Assembly: GCA_033675545.1 (NCBI GenBank)
Contig: JAWDGP010003608.1
Coordinates: 275,613-339,612, forward strand
Source of the DNA: Elysia crispata
Lineage: Eukaryota > Mollusca > Gastropoda > Plakobranchidae
Direction: 5' to 3'
DNA length: 64,000 nucleotides
The notes beneath the pieces are model-generated. The model ran no database searches and was not told the DNA's origin. It was given only the letters and a program-made list of their open reading frames with translations. Below, piece after piece: positions 1-12,994 of the stretch. Made by a program: the position numbers and the translations under genes. The stretch's first letter is position 1; the number at the start of each line of letters is the position of its first letter.

Positions 1-562
1 ACACTATTCGGTATTGTGGTTATTATAGTTCATTGTGAGAGTTTTGTTGCCGTTGCTATTTTATAAGATTTGTTTTTGTTCTTTAAACCATTAATTTTTC
101 TTTATTTTTTATTCTGTTATTGTTTATTATGTTGTTTGTTTGTTGTTGTTTTTTTTTCATCGCTGTTATTTATTTTGTTATATATTGCTGCTGCTGCTGT
201 TGTTACTGTTCTAAGCTAATGTTCATGTTGTTGTTGCTGCTGTTGTTGTTAATGTTGCTAATAGAACTTAATAGCTACTCATCCTAACCAGGAGAGGAGA
301 GAGCAGGAGAGGTCAGTAACGAGGAACTTCTCTCACAGAAGGAGTTTACTTCCGCTTCCTAATTCGACAAAGCATTAGCAGATTTCAGAGTTACTTCTCT
401 TTAATACAGCGTACGTTCATAAAGAAAGAACTGTTGATAGCGAAGTTCAAAGACAGAAACAATAATAATAAAAAGTACGATGGCCGCACGGAGATATCAC
501 CAAGGTAAAGCTTTCAGATCAGTGGACATACATGTTGGGGATTTCAAGTGGTAGCCAAATTG

Positions 563-566
<4 letters not shown>
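1..566. other. Non-coding, T/TG-rich upstream intron or flank
   Basis: Rich in TTG, TTA and CTG short runs in the first 260 bases, then unique mixed sequence. I see no gene, and no supported splice-linked frame. Confidence 0.6.

Positions 567-608
<42 letters not shown>
567..608. repeat. (AG)n microsatellite
   Basis: A pure AG run of about 20 units followed by imperfect GAGA/GACAGA sequence. Confidence 0.95.
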
Positions 609-611
<3 letters not shown>

Positions 612-751
612 GAGACAGAGAGAAAGAGAAGGATAAATAGAGTCGGACTGAGAAATAATAGACATACTCTCTAGCCGCACTCTTAGATTGGTGTATTGGT
701 AGCTTAATTTAGAGCTTCAAAAATAGAAATTTAAAAAGTTGATCAAATCAT

Positions 752-800
752 AGATGGATAGATAGGTAGATATATAGATGGATAGATGGATAGATGAAAA
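752..800. repeat. (GATA)/(GATG) microsatellite
   Basis: Interrupted GATA, GATG and GTAGATA units on the plus strand. Confidence 0.85.
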
Positions 801-1020
801 GGCAGAGAGATAGATCGATTAATATAAAGATACGTATCAGTTTTCTAACTAAATGAAAAGACATGACGGAACAAACACAAAAGGAGTACTTAATCGATTT
901 TTCTAAAAAAATTGTTTTGTTAGGAAAAAGATTCTATTTTCAAGTTTTAGTGTTAAAATTCTTCTTTTTATGTCAATGTCCAGCATTACTATATGAAAAT
1001 GGTTTTACTCGATGGTTGAT

Positions 1021-1975
1021 CAAGGTCTCCTAGAGGTAGAAAATAACATTACTCTCAGATTGAGTTGATTGTAGTATCCAGCGATGCTTTCTCTTAGAGA
1101 TCGATTAGATAAACTTAGTTTGGGTAGATTGTAGTATCCAGCAATGCTCTCTCTTAGAGGTCGATTAGATACACTTAGTTTGGTTAGATTCTAGTATCCA
1201 GCAATGCTCTCTCTTATAGATCGATTAGATACACTTAGTTTGGGTAGATTGTAGTATCCAGCAATGCTCTCTCTTAGAGATCGATTAGATACACTTAGTT
1301 TGGGTAGATTGTAGTATCCAGCAATGCTCTCTCTTAGAGATCGATTAGATACACTTAGTTTGGGTAGATTGTAGTATCCAGCAATGCTCTCTCTTAGAGA
1401 TCGATTAGATACACTTAGTTTGGGTAGGTTGTAGTATCCAGCAATGCTCTTTCTTAGAGATCGATTAGATACACTTAGTTTGGGTAGGTTGTAGTATCCA
1501 GCAATGCTCTTTCTTAGAGATCGATTAGATACACTTAGTTTGGGTAGATTGTAGTATTCAGCAATGCTCTCTCTTAGAGATCGATTAGATACACTTAGTT
1601 TGGGTAGATTGTAGTATTCAGCAATGCTCTCTCTTAGAGGTCGATTAGATACACTTAGTTTGGGTAGATTGTAGTATTCAGCAATGCTCTCTCTTAGAGG
1701 TCGATTAGATACACTTAGTTTGGGTAGATTGTAGTATTCAGCAATGCTCTCTCTTAGAGATCGATTAGATACACTTAGTTTGGGTAGATTATAGTATCCA
1801 GCAATGCTCTCTCTTAGAGATCGATTAGATACACTTAGTTTGGGTAGGTTGTAGTATCCAGCAATGCTCTTTCTTAGAGATCGATTAGATACTCTTAGTT
1901 TGGGTAGGTTGTAGTATCCAGCAATGCTCGTTTTAGAGATAGATTAGATACACTCAGATTGAGTTGATTGTAGTA
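1021..1975. repeat. 60-bp minisatellite, about 16 copies
   Basis: The unit runs from gcaatgctctctcttagaga to tagattgtagtatcca and has a period of exactly 60 bases over at least 14 copies. The first and last copies are divergent. Variants (aggtt/agatt, attca/atcca) are shared by neighbouring copies, which shows local homogenisation. Confidence 0.97.
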
Positions 1976-2789
1976 GGGGTAGATGGACTTGGATATAAAA
2001 TTATGAAAGGAATTGGGTCAGAGAGGGATAAACGCTAGTATCTGAGGATTGGTTTGGTGGAGATGTTTAGTTCCAACTGTCATTCACACACGTAAGGAGT
2101 TATCCCGACTAATCCTGAGTTATCCTCTCCTGGAATCCGCCAGTTATCCCGTCTTTTTTTGTTGTTGTTTTTATTTATTTTTTAACAACGCCACACGATA
2201 GCGCTCAAGAGTTGGATATCTTCTTACCATTATTGGAGATGTTGGCTGGACTCGTCTCGCCTCGACTTTTTAGATTTTCTTTGCGGGTTGGTTTCAGTTA
2301 TTCTCACTTCTGGGTAAATGGGGACAGAGACAGAAAGAGAGAGACAGAGACAGAGAGAGAGGGATGGATTAAGATGGAGAGAGAAATATGGAAAGTGAGA
2401 GAAGAAGGTAACGGCTTGATCCACATGAATATGGAGTTGAAGCTTGTCTGACTGTGTTTCCTGCAGATGACAGAATCAAAAGTCTGAAGTGTGGATAGAG
2501 ATTACCAGTCTCATTGGTGCTCCCTTCTCTACAGAGTACAGTAGACAACTCACGACTCTCTTTAAACTTCTCTTTCTCTCTCTTTCCTTCTATAATATAT
2601 CCTTCTCTGTTTGCCTGTCTACTTCCCTGCCTGTCTGTCTGCCTTGCTTTCTCTCTAACTCAATATGAGGCTGACCTTTGGTTATGGTTGTTGTAGAAAC
2701 ACCGAGACTTTATAAACCTATATATGAAGCAAAGCTTTTTGGATTTGTGAAATATTAAAACAGTTTTTGACAGATTACAGACCCAGAGC
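1976..2789. other. Unique non-coding segment with GA- and CT-rich patches
   Basis: Mixed unique sequence with a GA/CAGA patch near 2330-2400. The short ORFs here have no recognisable protein features. I see nothing else. Confidence 0.5.
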
Positions 2790-3655
2790 ATAGCGCCAGT
2801 GAAGATTGTTTTCTTCGATATACCCGTAGCGTGAGTCATGGCTTGAGGTAATCATCTGACTGGAGATTGAGGAAATCTTTGCGATAGCAAAGATTGTTTT
2901 CTTGGATATACCCATAGCGTGAGTTATGGCTTGAGGTAATCTGAGGTATACTGGAGACTGAGGAAATTTTTGCGACAGTAAAGATTGTTTTCTTGGATAT
3001 ACCCATAGCGTGAGTCATGGCTTGAGGTAATCATCTGACTGGAGATTGAGGAAATCTTTGCGACAGTAAAGATTGTTTTCTTGGATATACCCTTAGCGTG
3101 AGTCATGCCTTGAGGTAATCATCTGACTGGAGATTGAGAAAATCTTTGCGACAGTAAAGATTGTTTTCTTCGATATACCCATAGCGTGAGACATGGCTTG
3201 AGGTAATCATCTGACTGGAGATTGAGGAAATCTTTACGACAGTAAAGATTGTTTTCTTGGATATACCCTTAGCGTGAGACATGGCTTGAGGTAATCATCT
3301 GACTGGAGATTGAGGAAATCTTTGCGACAGTAAAGATTGTTTTCTTCGATATACCCATAGCGTGAGACATGGCTTGAGGTAATCATCTGACTGGAGATTG
3401 AGGAAATCTTTGCGACAGTAAAGATTGTTTTCTTGGATATACCCTTAGCGTGAGTCATAGCTTGAGGTAATCTGAGGTGGACTGGAGACTGAGATAATCT
3501 TTGCGACAGTAAAGATTGTTTTCTTGGATATACCCATAGCGTGAGTCATGGCTTGAGGTAATCATCTGACTGGAGATTGAGGAAATCTTTGCGCCAGTAA
3601 AGATCGTTTTCTTGGATATACCCACAGCATGAGTCATGGCCAGAGGCAATTATCT
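2790..3655. repeat. 88-bp minisatellite, about 10 copies
   Basis: Copies are marked by aagattgttttcttggatat at 2802, 2890, 2981, 3069, 3157, 3245, 3333, 3421, 3512 and 3600. Spacing is 88, or 91 where the copy carries a variant tctgaggt segment. Minus-strand ORFs of 60-74 residues here are repeat artefacts. Confidence 0.97.
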
Positions 3656-4201
3656 CCATCTTGTTTTCATGTTTGCGCCAGATCACGTGACATTGTTGCT
3701 AGGAATTACTTTTAATTCTGCCTTCAAAACCGGACCCGAACTTCCGTCAACGGCTGGAGTCGCTGTGCATGTCAACAAGTGAAGCATCGTCCCAACCAGT
3801 GGAGATCAGCTGTAGCCCCGCCCACCGCTGACCCTGATCAAGTTAGCAGACGACACATTAAGCCAGCATTAGCTCTAGAAGGGTGACTCAAGCCCTCGCG
3901 AATTATCGGGAATTGCCGATATGGCTGGACCGATCTGCTACAATAACAACCAGATTAGAACGCTATTCTGTCGCTCGCACTTCCTCCTTCTGATTACATT
4001 TGGCAACAGGAGGGGCACGAGGAACACGGAAGTAAAGAAAGTGCTTTCGCGTGTGTGCTTTGTTTTTGGTTGCATTACCCATGTAGGCGATTTCTTTTAA
4101 GGGTTTTTTTTTTATTTCATTTGAAGGTTTTTTACATCTTTTCTCTTAACACCAATACATTCCTTTTGTTTCCGCTTTGCATCTATCAGTCGCTCGTTCC
4201 T

Positions 4202-4204
<3 letters not shown>
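3656..4204. other. Unique non-coding segment
   Basis: GC content is higher than in the neighbouring arrays. No exon-like frame with splice sites that fits KIF26 was found. A real but unrelated regulatory role cannot be judged. Confidence 0.5.

Positions 4205-4294
<90 letters not shown>
4205..4294. repeat. (CT)n microsatellite
   Basis: About 45 uninterrupted TC units. The flanking ORFs with poly-Ser-Leu are products of this tract. Confidence 0.97.
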
Positions 4295-4296
<2 letters not shown>

Positions 4297-4989
4297 GGTT
4301 TTTACTCATATCTATATAATTATTTATCCGTCTCTTCTAGTTCCACAGTTATTTCTATTTTGCTCGCGCTATTCCTACCGAGAATATTATCAATCTCCCC
4401 CCCCCCCCTTTATCTTATCATCTTCGATAATATACCACTCCCCCCTCCCCCAGACTCTAACCCCCCTTTTACGCTTCTGTCTTAACATTTCTCTACATCC
4501 CTCCCTAGCCCTCTTCCCCTTCCTTTACCTCCTGAGGGAATTTTATTCAGTAATTTTTTTTTCGTTTCTGTTTGCTTCCCCTCTTCCTGGTTGTAGCGTG
4601 TGCGTGTGTGAGTCTGTACGCGTGGCCTATATAGCACTCCCCCCCCACACACACACACACACTCACTCCAGTCTGTTCCGAATGTCCCCTAAATTAAACT
4701 TTCGACTTGTCTTTTCCAGCCTTGACGTGTGGGGATCAACAGTGTGCGTTGCTCGTCAGTTTTTTTTAGAATTGAAGATCCTCCCTACGCCCATCCCCTT
4801 CTGAACTCGCCCCCCCCCCCCTCTTCAGGTTAAACTCACAGCTTCCCTCCTAAATCGCCCTCTCTCTTTGGTGGTTCTGTTTCCAACTTTGGCCACTTCA
4901 CAGGAATTAGCGCTCGATACAAACCCAATTAGGGCGTCAAGTCGCTTCAGGTTGTTTAGATCGCTGACACGCCCGTCTTCTCTACCCCT
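4295..4989. other. Pyrimidine-rich non-coding segment
   Basis: Contains C-runs (near 4398-4410 and 4810-4822) and a short CA run near 4645-4662. No coding signal. Confidence 0.55.
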
Positions 4990-5770
4990 GTCCTTTCTTC
5001 TCCTATTTTGTCTTGTCTTCTCCTATATTGTCCTTTCTTCTCCTATCTTGTCCTGTCTTCTCCTATCCTGTCTTACATTGTTCTATCTTCTCCTATCCTG
5101 TCTTACATTGTTCTATCTTCTCCTATCTTGTCCTATATTGTCCTATCTTCTCCTATCTTGTCCTGTCTTCTCCTATCTTGTCCTGTCTTCTCCTATTTTG
5201 TCCTTTCTTCTCCTATTTTGTCCTGTCTTCTCCTATCTTGTCCTATATTGTCCTATCTTCTCCTATCTTGTCCTATATTGTCCTCTCTGCTCCTATCTTG
5301 TCCTGTCTTCTCCTATCTTGTCCTATATTGTCCTATCTTCTCCTATTTCGTCCTGTCTTCTCCTATCTTGTCCTATATTGTCCTATCTTCTCCTATCTTG
5401 TCCTATATTGTCCTATCTTCTCCTATCTTGTCCTGTCTTCTCCTATCTTGTCCTATATTGTCCTATCTTCTCCTATTTTGTCCTATTCTGTCCCATCTTG
5501 TCCTATCTTGTCTTATATTGTTCTATCTTGTCCTATCTGATCCTATCTTCTCTGATCTTGTCCTATATTGTCCTGTCACTCCTGTCTTGTATAATATTGT
5601 CCTTTCTTCTCTTATCTTGTCCTATCCTGTCCTATCTTGTCCTTTCTTGTCTTATCTTGTCCTAGCCTGTGCTATCTCGCCCATTGAGTCCTGGTTATCT
5701 GATCATGTCGTATCTCATCCTTTGAGATCCTAGTTATTTTATCTCCTCTTATCATGTCCCATTTTGTCGT
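4990..5770. repeat. 10-bp minisatellite, about 75 units
   Basis: Decanucleotides of the types TCCTATCTTG, TCCTATATTG, TCCTGTCTTC and TCCTATTTTG follow in strict 10-base register for most of the array. Because three units make 30 bases, all three plus frames stay open and give Leu/Ser/Pro/Cys/Tyr-rich ORFs, which are not genes. Confidence 0.97.
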
Positions 5771-7762
<1,992 letters not shown>

Positions 7763-7849
7763 GCGGGAAAAGAGGAGAAAGAGGAAGAATTTACTTCCTC
7801 TTACAAAATTATTACACCTTGACGCAACGAAGGAAAAAATATGCGAGAA

Positions 7850-7990
7850 AAACAGAGAGAGAGTCAGACAGATAGACAGATAGGCAGACAGAGACAGACA
7901 TTCACACAGAGAAAGACAGGGAGAGAGAGTCAGACAGATAGGCAGACACAGACACACAGGGAGAGAGGGTGGGAGGGGGATAGGAAGTGA
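7850..7990. repeat. GA/CAGA-rich simple repeat
   Basis: Interrupted GAGA, CAGACAGA and ACACAGA units on the plus strand, not pure. Confidence 0.85.
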
Positions 7991-8807
7991 ATGAGGTAGA
8001 AACATACACAGAGGAAGAGAGATAGAGACAAAGAGCATGCAGTATTTTGTATGAAAGGAAAAAAATACAGTTATATGAAATTCCAGTGCAGACTTAGATT
8101 TTGAAGAGAACTGTGTGTGAGCCAGTGTGATTGTGAGTGTGACTGAAGTTGGTCTGCACTGTGGATGAGGACGATGGGAGGGTCTGGCCGGGGCAAATTG
8201 CTCTTTTTAGATTAGAAATCGGAAGGGCCCGATAGTTCATATGGTTTATGGCGAGAAGAGGGGGAGAGAGCGAGGGGTGGGAGGGGACAACTAGAGTACT
8301 GATAAACAGCGGAGGGAGGCGGTAGGGGCGGGGTGGGTGGAGTGAAGCAGTGAAGGCCCATAGATCTAGTGGGAGCGGCAGGGCCGAGGTTTAAGTCTAA
8401 TCCCTGAAATTAACCAGGCAGTTTGACTTCCAATTAATTAGGGATTAGAACCCGCGCGCCTCGTCAACTTGTGACTCATGCGTTGGCTGTTCCAGATGGT
8501 CGCTACTTGCTCGACTCTTGCCATAGATAGTGTGAGGGTCTGTGAGGGTCGGGGAGGGAGAGGGGGTGGGTCTATCGGAGATGACTGGAAAAGATGGTAG
8601 GGTAAAAGAGAGAGAGAGAGAGAGAGGGGGGGGGGGGGAGAAAAAAGGGGGAGGGGGGATTTTGAAAGAGATCGCTGAGGCAGATGAGGAGGAAGTTGTC
8701 AGAAAGCAGTAATATAAAATTAAGATAACATATAGGCAGAAAAATCTCAAAGAAGAAAGAGGAGGAGTGGGGCTGAGATACTTACAGATCTGTTACCCAT
8801 AATTATC
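7991..8807. other. Unique segment with GA/poly-G run and homeodomain-like sites
   Basis: A GA run followed by poly-G at about 8608-8638 and A/G-rich sequence. At about 8420-8445 there is caattaattagggattag, which holds TAATTA and GGATTA cores. No gene is supported. Confidence 0.4.
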
Positions 8808-10490
8808 GCAATGTGGGCTCTATCTGTAAATCTAATGATAAACCAGGTTTACTCTATCTGTAAATCTAGTGATAAGCCAGGTTTACTCTATCTGTAAATC
8901 TAGTGATAAGCCAAGTTTACTCTATATCTAAATCTAATAAAAAACCAGATTTACTCTATCTCGAAATCTAATGATAAACCAGGTTTACTCTATCTTAAAA
9001 TCTATTGATAAGCCAGGCTTACTGTATATCTAAATTTAATGATAAACCAGGTTTACTCTATCTCTAAATCTAATGATACACTAATGATAAACCAGGCTTA
9101 CTCCATCTCTATATCTAGTGACAAGCCAGGCTTACTCTATCTCTAAATCTAATGATAAAAAAGGCTTACTCTATCCCTATATCTAGTGATAATCAAGGCT
9201 TACTCTATCCCTATATCTAATGATAATCCAGGCTTACATATCTCTAAATCTAGTGATAACCCAGGTTTACTCTATCTCGAAATCTAATGATAAACCAGGT
9301 TTACTCTATCTTAAAATCTATTGATAAGCCAGGCTTATTGTATCTCTAAATTTAATGATAAACCAGGTTTACTCTATCTCGAAATCTAATGATAAACCAG
9401 GTTTACTCTATCTTAAAATCTATTGATAAGCCAGGCTTATTCTATCTCTAAATTTAATGATAAACCAGGTTTACTCTATCTCTAAATCTAATGATAAAAA
9501 AGGCTTACTCTATCCCTATAATTATCTAGTGATAAGCCAGGCTTACTCTATCTCTATATCTAATAAGAAGCCAGGCTTACTGTATCTTTAAATCTATTGA
9601 TAAACCATGTTTATCTATTTCTAAATCTAATGGTAAGCCAGGCTTATTTTATCTCTAAATCTAGTGATAAGCCAGGCTTACTCTATCTTTAAATCTAGTG
9701 ATAAGCCAGGCTTACTGTATCTTTAAATTTAGTGATAAACCAGGCTTACTCTATCTCTAAATCTAATGATTAAAAAAGCTTACTCTATCCCTATATCTAG
9801 TGATAATCAAAGCTTACTCTATCCCTATATCTAATGATAATCCAGGCTTACATATCTCTAAATCTAGTGATAACCCAGGTTTACTCTATCTCGAAATCTA
9901 ATGATAAGCCAGGCTTATTGTATCTCTAAGTTTAATGATAAACCAGGTTTACTCTATCTCGAAATCTAATGATAAACCAGGTTTACTCTATCTTAAAATC
10001 TATTGATAAGCCAGGCTTATTCTATCTCTAAATTTAATGATAAACCAGGTTTACTCTATCTCTAAATCTAATGATAAAAAAGGCTTACTCTATCCCTATA
10101 ATTATCTAGTGATAAGCCAGGCTTACTCTATCTCTAAACCTAATGATAAGCCAGGTTTACTCTACCTCTATATCAAATGGTAAACCAGGTTTAATCTATC
10201 TCTATATCTAATAAGAAGCCAGGCTTACTGTATCTTTAAATCTATTGATAAACCAGGTTTATCTATTTCTAAATCTAATGGTAAGCCAGGCTTATTTTAT
10301 CTCTAAATCTAGTGATAAGCCAGGCTTACTCTATCTTTAAATCTAGTGATAAGCCAGGCTTACTGTATCTTTAAATTTAGTGATAAACCAGGCTTACTAT
10401 ATCTCTAAATCTAATGATAAGCCAGGCTTTCTCTATCTCCAAATCCAGTAGTAAGCCAGGCTTACTTTATTTCTAAATCAAGCTTAATGG
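8808..10490. repeat. 34-bp minisatellite, about 48 copies, with higher-order duplication
   Basis: The unit is about 34 bases (tctatctctaaatctaatga followed by taagccaggcttac). Copies differ by 10-20 percent. A block starting near 9155 is repeated near 9770, including the odd variants aatcaaggc, aatccagg and acccagg in the same order. That indicates a segmental duplication of about 600 bp inside the array. Confidence 0.95.
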
Positions 10491-10685
10491 TTCAAGCTCC
10501 AGAGACAAGCTAGGCTTACTTTACATCTGTAGTATCTTCTTTAGTACTACTGATCGCTAGTTTTACTCTACGTCTGTTATAATTTCTTGCTCTTTTCAGC
10601 TCTAGAACGTGTTAGTACTCACGGATGTCTGCAGCTCCAGGTTTAAGCAAGCTTTACCTAAAACTGTTGTAATCTCATGAACTGA
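10491..10685. other. Degenerate edge of the 34-bp array
   Basis: Half-recognisable copies (aagctaggcttactttac) fade into unique sequence. Confidence 0.5.
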
Positions 10686-10825
10686 CATGCAGACAGACAC
10701 ACAGAGACATAGAAACAGTGACGGAGACACAGAGAGAGACAGAGATACAAAGAGAGAAAGAGAGAGAGAGGCAGACAGACAGATAGACATACAAATAGAG
10801 AGACAGAGAGAAACAGAGAAAGAGG

Positions 10826-10873
<48 letters not shown>
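10686..10873. repeat. CAGA/GA simple repeat
   Basis: Imperfect ACAGACAGA and GAGA units ending in a pure AG run near 10836-10873. Confidence 0.93.
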
Positions 10874-10874
<1 letters not shown>

Positions 10875-11270
10875 GTCATATTTCTCTGTTTTTCTAATCG
10901 TTAAGATTTTTCTTCTGTATAATGATGTTAGTGTAAGATGAATAGAATGTCCGAACTTCCTTCGGTTTGCTTAGATCTATCTATGAGTGCCTGGAATTTT
11001 CTGTCCTGCCTGCCTGTGCCGATCCTCCGAGGGAACCCCCCACCCCCCACCCCCCCTTTTTTTTTTCACACACACACACACACACTCTCTATAATAAGAA
11101 ATAGAAAAAAATGTGAAAGTGAGACGAAATCAGCGCGACTCACTCAAGCAGAATCGCCACCTCCACGCTGACCGCAGTCCATCAATTTCTTGGATCATGA
11201 TAAAATAATCTAGCGGCCACGGGCTGTCTCCTGGCGCCACTGAGAGCTCAACTAACGGATCCCACATGAG
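10874..11270. other. Unique segment with C-run, T-run and CA run
   Basis: C-rich and CA simple sequence at about 11036-11085, otherwise unique. No gene seen. Confidence 0.5.
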
Positions 11271-11309
11271 GCGAGAGAGAGAGAGACAGAGAGAGACAGA
11301 GAGAGAGAC

Positions 11310-11371
<62 letters not shown>
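11271..11371. repeat. (GA)n microsatellite
   Basis: GAGACAGA units becoming pure AG for about 55 bases. Confidence 0.95.
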
Positions 11372-11375
<4 letters not shown>

Positions 11376-11450
11376 TCGTCACGGCTATACATCATTCTTG
11401 ACCTCTACACCCAGCAGCATCATTTTTACACTTTGAGAAGATCGGTTCTT

Positions 11451-12573
11451 ACTCAGGGAGGGGGACGGGGAGTGGACTAAAGAAAGGTTACGGACTTGAG
11501 TGAAACAAAGAGCCGGGATGAGAGAGAGAAGGGAGGGGGACGGGGAGTGGACTAAAGAAAGGTTACGGACTTGAGTGAAACAAAGAGCCGGGATGAGAGA
11601 GAGAAGGGAGGGGGACGGGGAGTGGACTAAAGAAAGGTTACGGACTTGAGTGAAACAAAGAGCCGGGATGAGAGAGAGAAGGGAGGGGGACGGGGAGTGG
11701 ACTAAAGAAAGGTTACGGACTTGAGTGAAACAAAGAGCCGGGATGAGAGAGAGAAGGGAGGGGGGACGGGGAGTGGACTAAAGAAAGGTTACGGACTTGA
11801 GTGAAACAAAGAGCCGGGATGAGAGAGAGAAGGGAGGGGGACGGGGAGTGGACTAAAGAAAGGTTACGGACTTGAGTGAAACAAAGAGCCGGGATGAGAG
11901 AGAGAAGGGAGGGGGACGGGGAGTGGACTAAAGAAAGGTTACGGACTTGAGAGAAACAAAGAGCCGGGATGAGAGAGAGAAGGGAGGGGGACGGGGAGTG
12001 GACTAAAGAAAGGTTACGGACTTGAGTGAAACAAAGAGCCGGGATGAGAGAGAGAAGGGAGGGGGACGGGGAGTGGACTAAAGAAAGGTTACGGACTTGA
12101 GAGAAACAAAGAGCCGGGATGAGAGAGAGAAGGGAGGGGGACGGGGAGTGGACTAAAGAAAGGTTACGGACTTGAGTGAAACAAAGAGCCGGGATGAGAG
12201 AGAGAAGGGAGGGGGACGGGGAGTGGACTAAAGAAAGGTTACGGACTTGAGTGAAACAAAGAGCCGGGATGAGAGAGAGAAGGGAGGGGGACGGGGAGTG
12301 GACTAAAGAAAGGTTACGGACTTGAGAGAAACAAAGAGCCGGGATGAGAGAGAGAAGGGAGGGGGACGGGGAGTGGACTAAAGAAAGGTTACGGACTTGA
12401 GAGAAACAAAGAGCCGGGATGAGAGAGAGAAGGGAGGGGGACGGGGAGTGGACTAAAGAAAGGTTACGGACTTGAGAGAAACAAAGAGCCGGGATGAGAG
12501 AGAGAAGGGAGGGGGACGGGGAGTGGACTAAAGAAAGGTTACGGACTTGAGAGAAACAAAGAGCCGGGATGAG
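11451..12573. repeat. 75-bp minisatellite, 15 copies
   Basis: The unit begins gggagggggacggggagtgg and includes ttacggacttgagtgaaac and gagccgggatgagagagaga. The period is 75 bases, divisible by three. The minus strand therefore reads a 25-residue repeat (SLIPALCFSQVRNLS, then LVHSPSPSL) through the array. Two variants, gagtgaaa and gagagaaa, alternate irregularly. One copy at about 11760 has an extra G that breaks the frame. Confidence 0.97.
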
Positions 12574-12994
12574 AGAGGAGATACGGCGAAAAACTGAGAG
12601 AGGAAGAAAGAAACTGTCCGGCAAGCCTTGTAAAGTTACTACAGTAGAGAACTTGCTTTCACTGTCCCGGCAGTAATATATAATATTTTCTCTCTTGCAC
12701 GCACCGTTAGAGATTGCGGGTACAGCTCCAGTTTGAATAGGTTTTCCGAGTTCCATGGAGGCCGCTGGTATAGGTGTCGTTCAAAAAGTTTCCCAAACAT
12801 CCATGTTGGGTACGTAGAGTCTCATTGTCAAGGACCATAATCCAAGTATTGTAAGCACAAGACTGGACATGCGCATCAGGCCACACATGGGAAGCATTAC
12901 AGTGACGTCACTGGGCAGAAGAGCCGGACCATGTTCTAGACTAGAGATTTGTTGCGTGGTCTGTTTATTTAGGACATAAGAGCCATAGCCCGTC
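12574..12994. other. Unique segment between two arrays
   Basis: Contains cagtgacgtcactggg near 12900, with a palindromic TGACGTCA (CRE-type) octamer. Minus ORFs in it show no family I know. Confidence 0.45.

Noticed and set aside
4868-5733. Leu/Ser/Cys/Tyr-rich ORFs of 175-265 codons in three frames, resembling membrane segments
   Set aside because: Product of the 10-bp array; all three frames give the same kind of peptide.
8808-10490. CRISPR-like regular repeats
   Set aside because: There are no unique spacers between the repeats; units are contiguous and the genome is eukaryotic. The same holds for all other arrays here.
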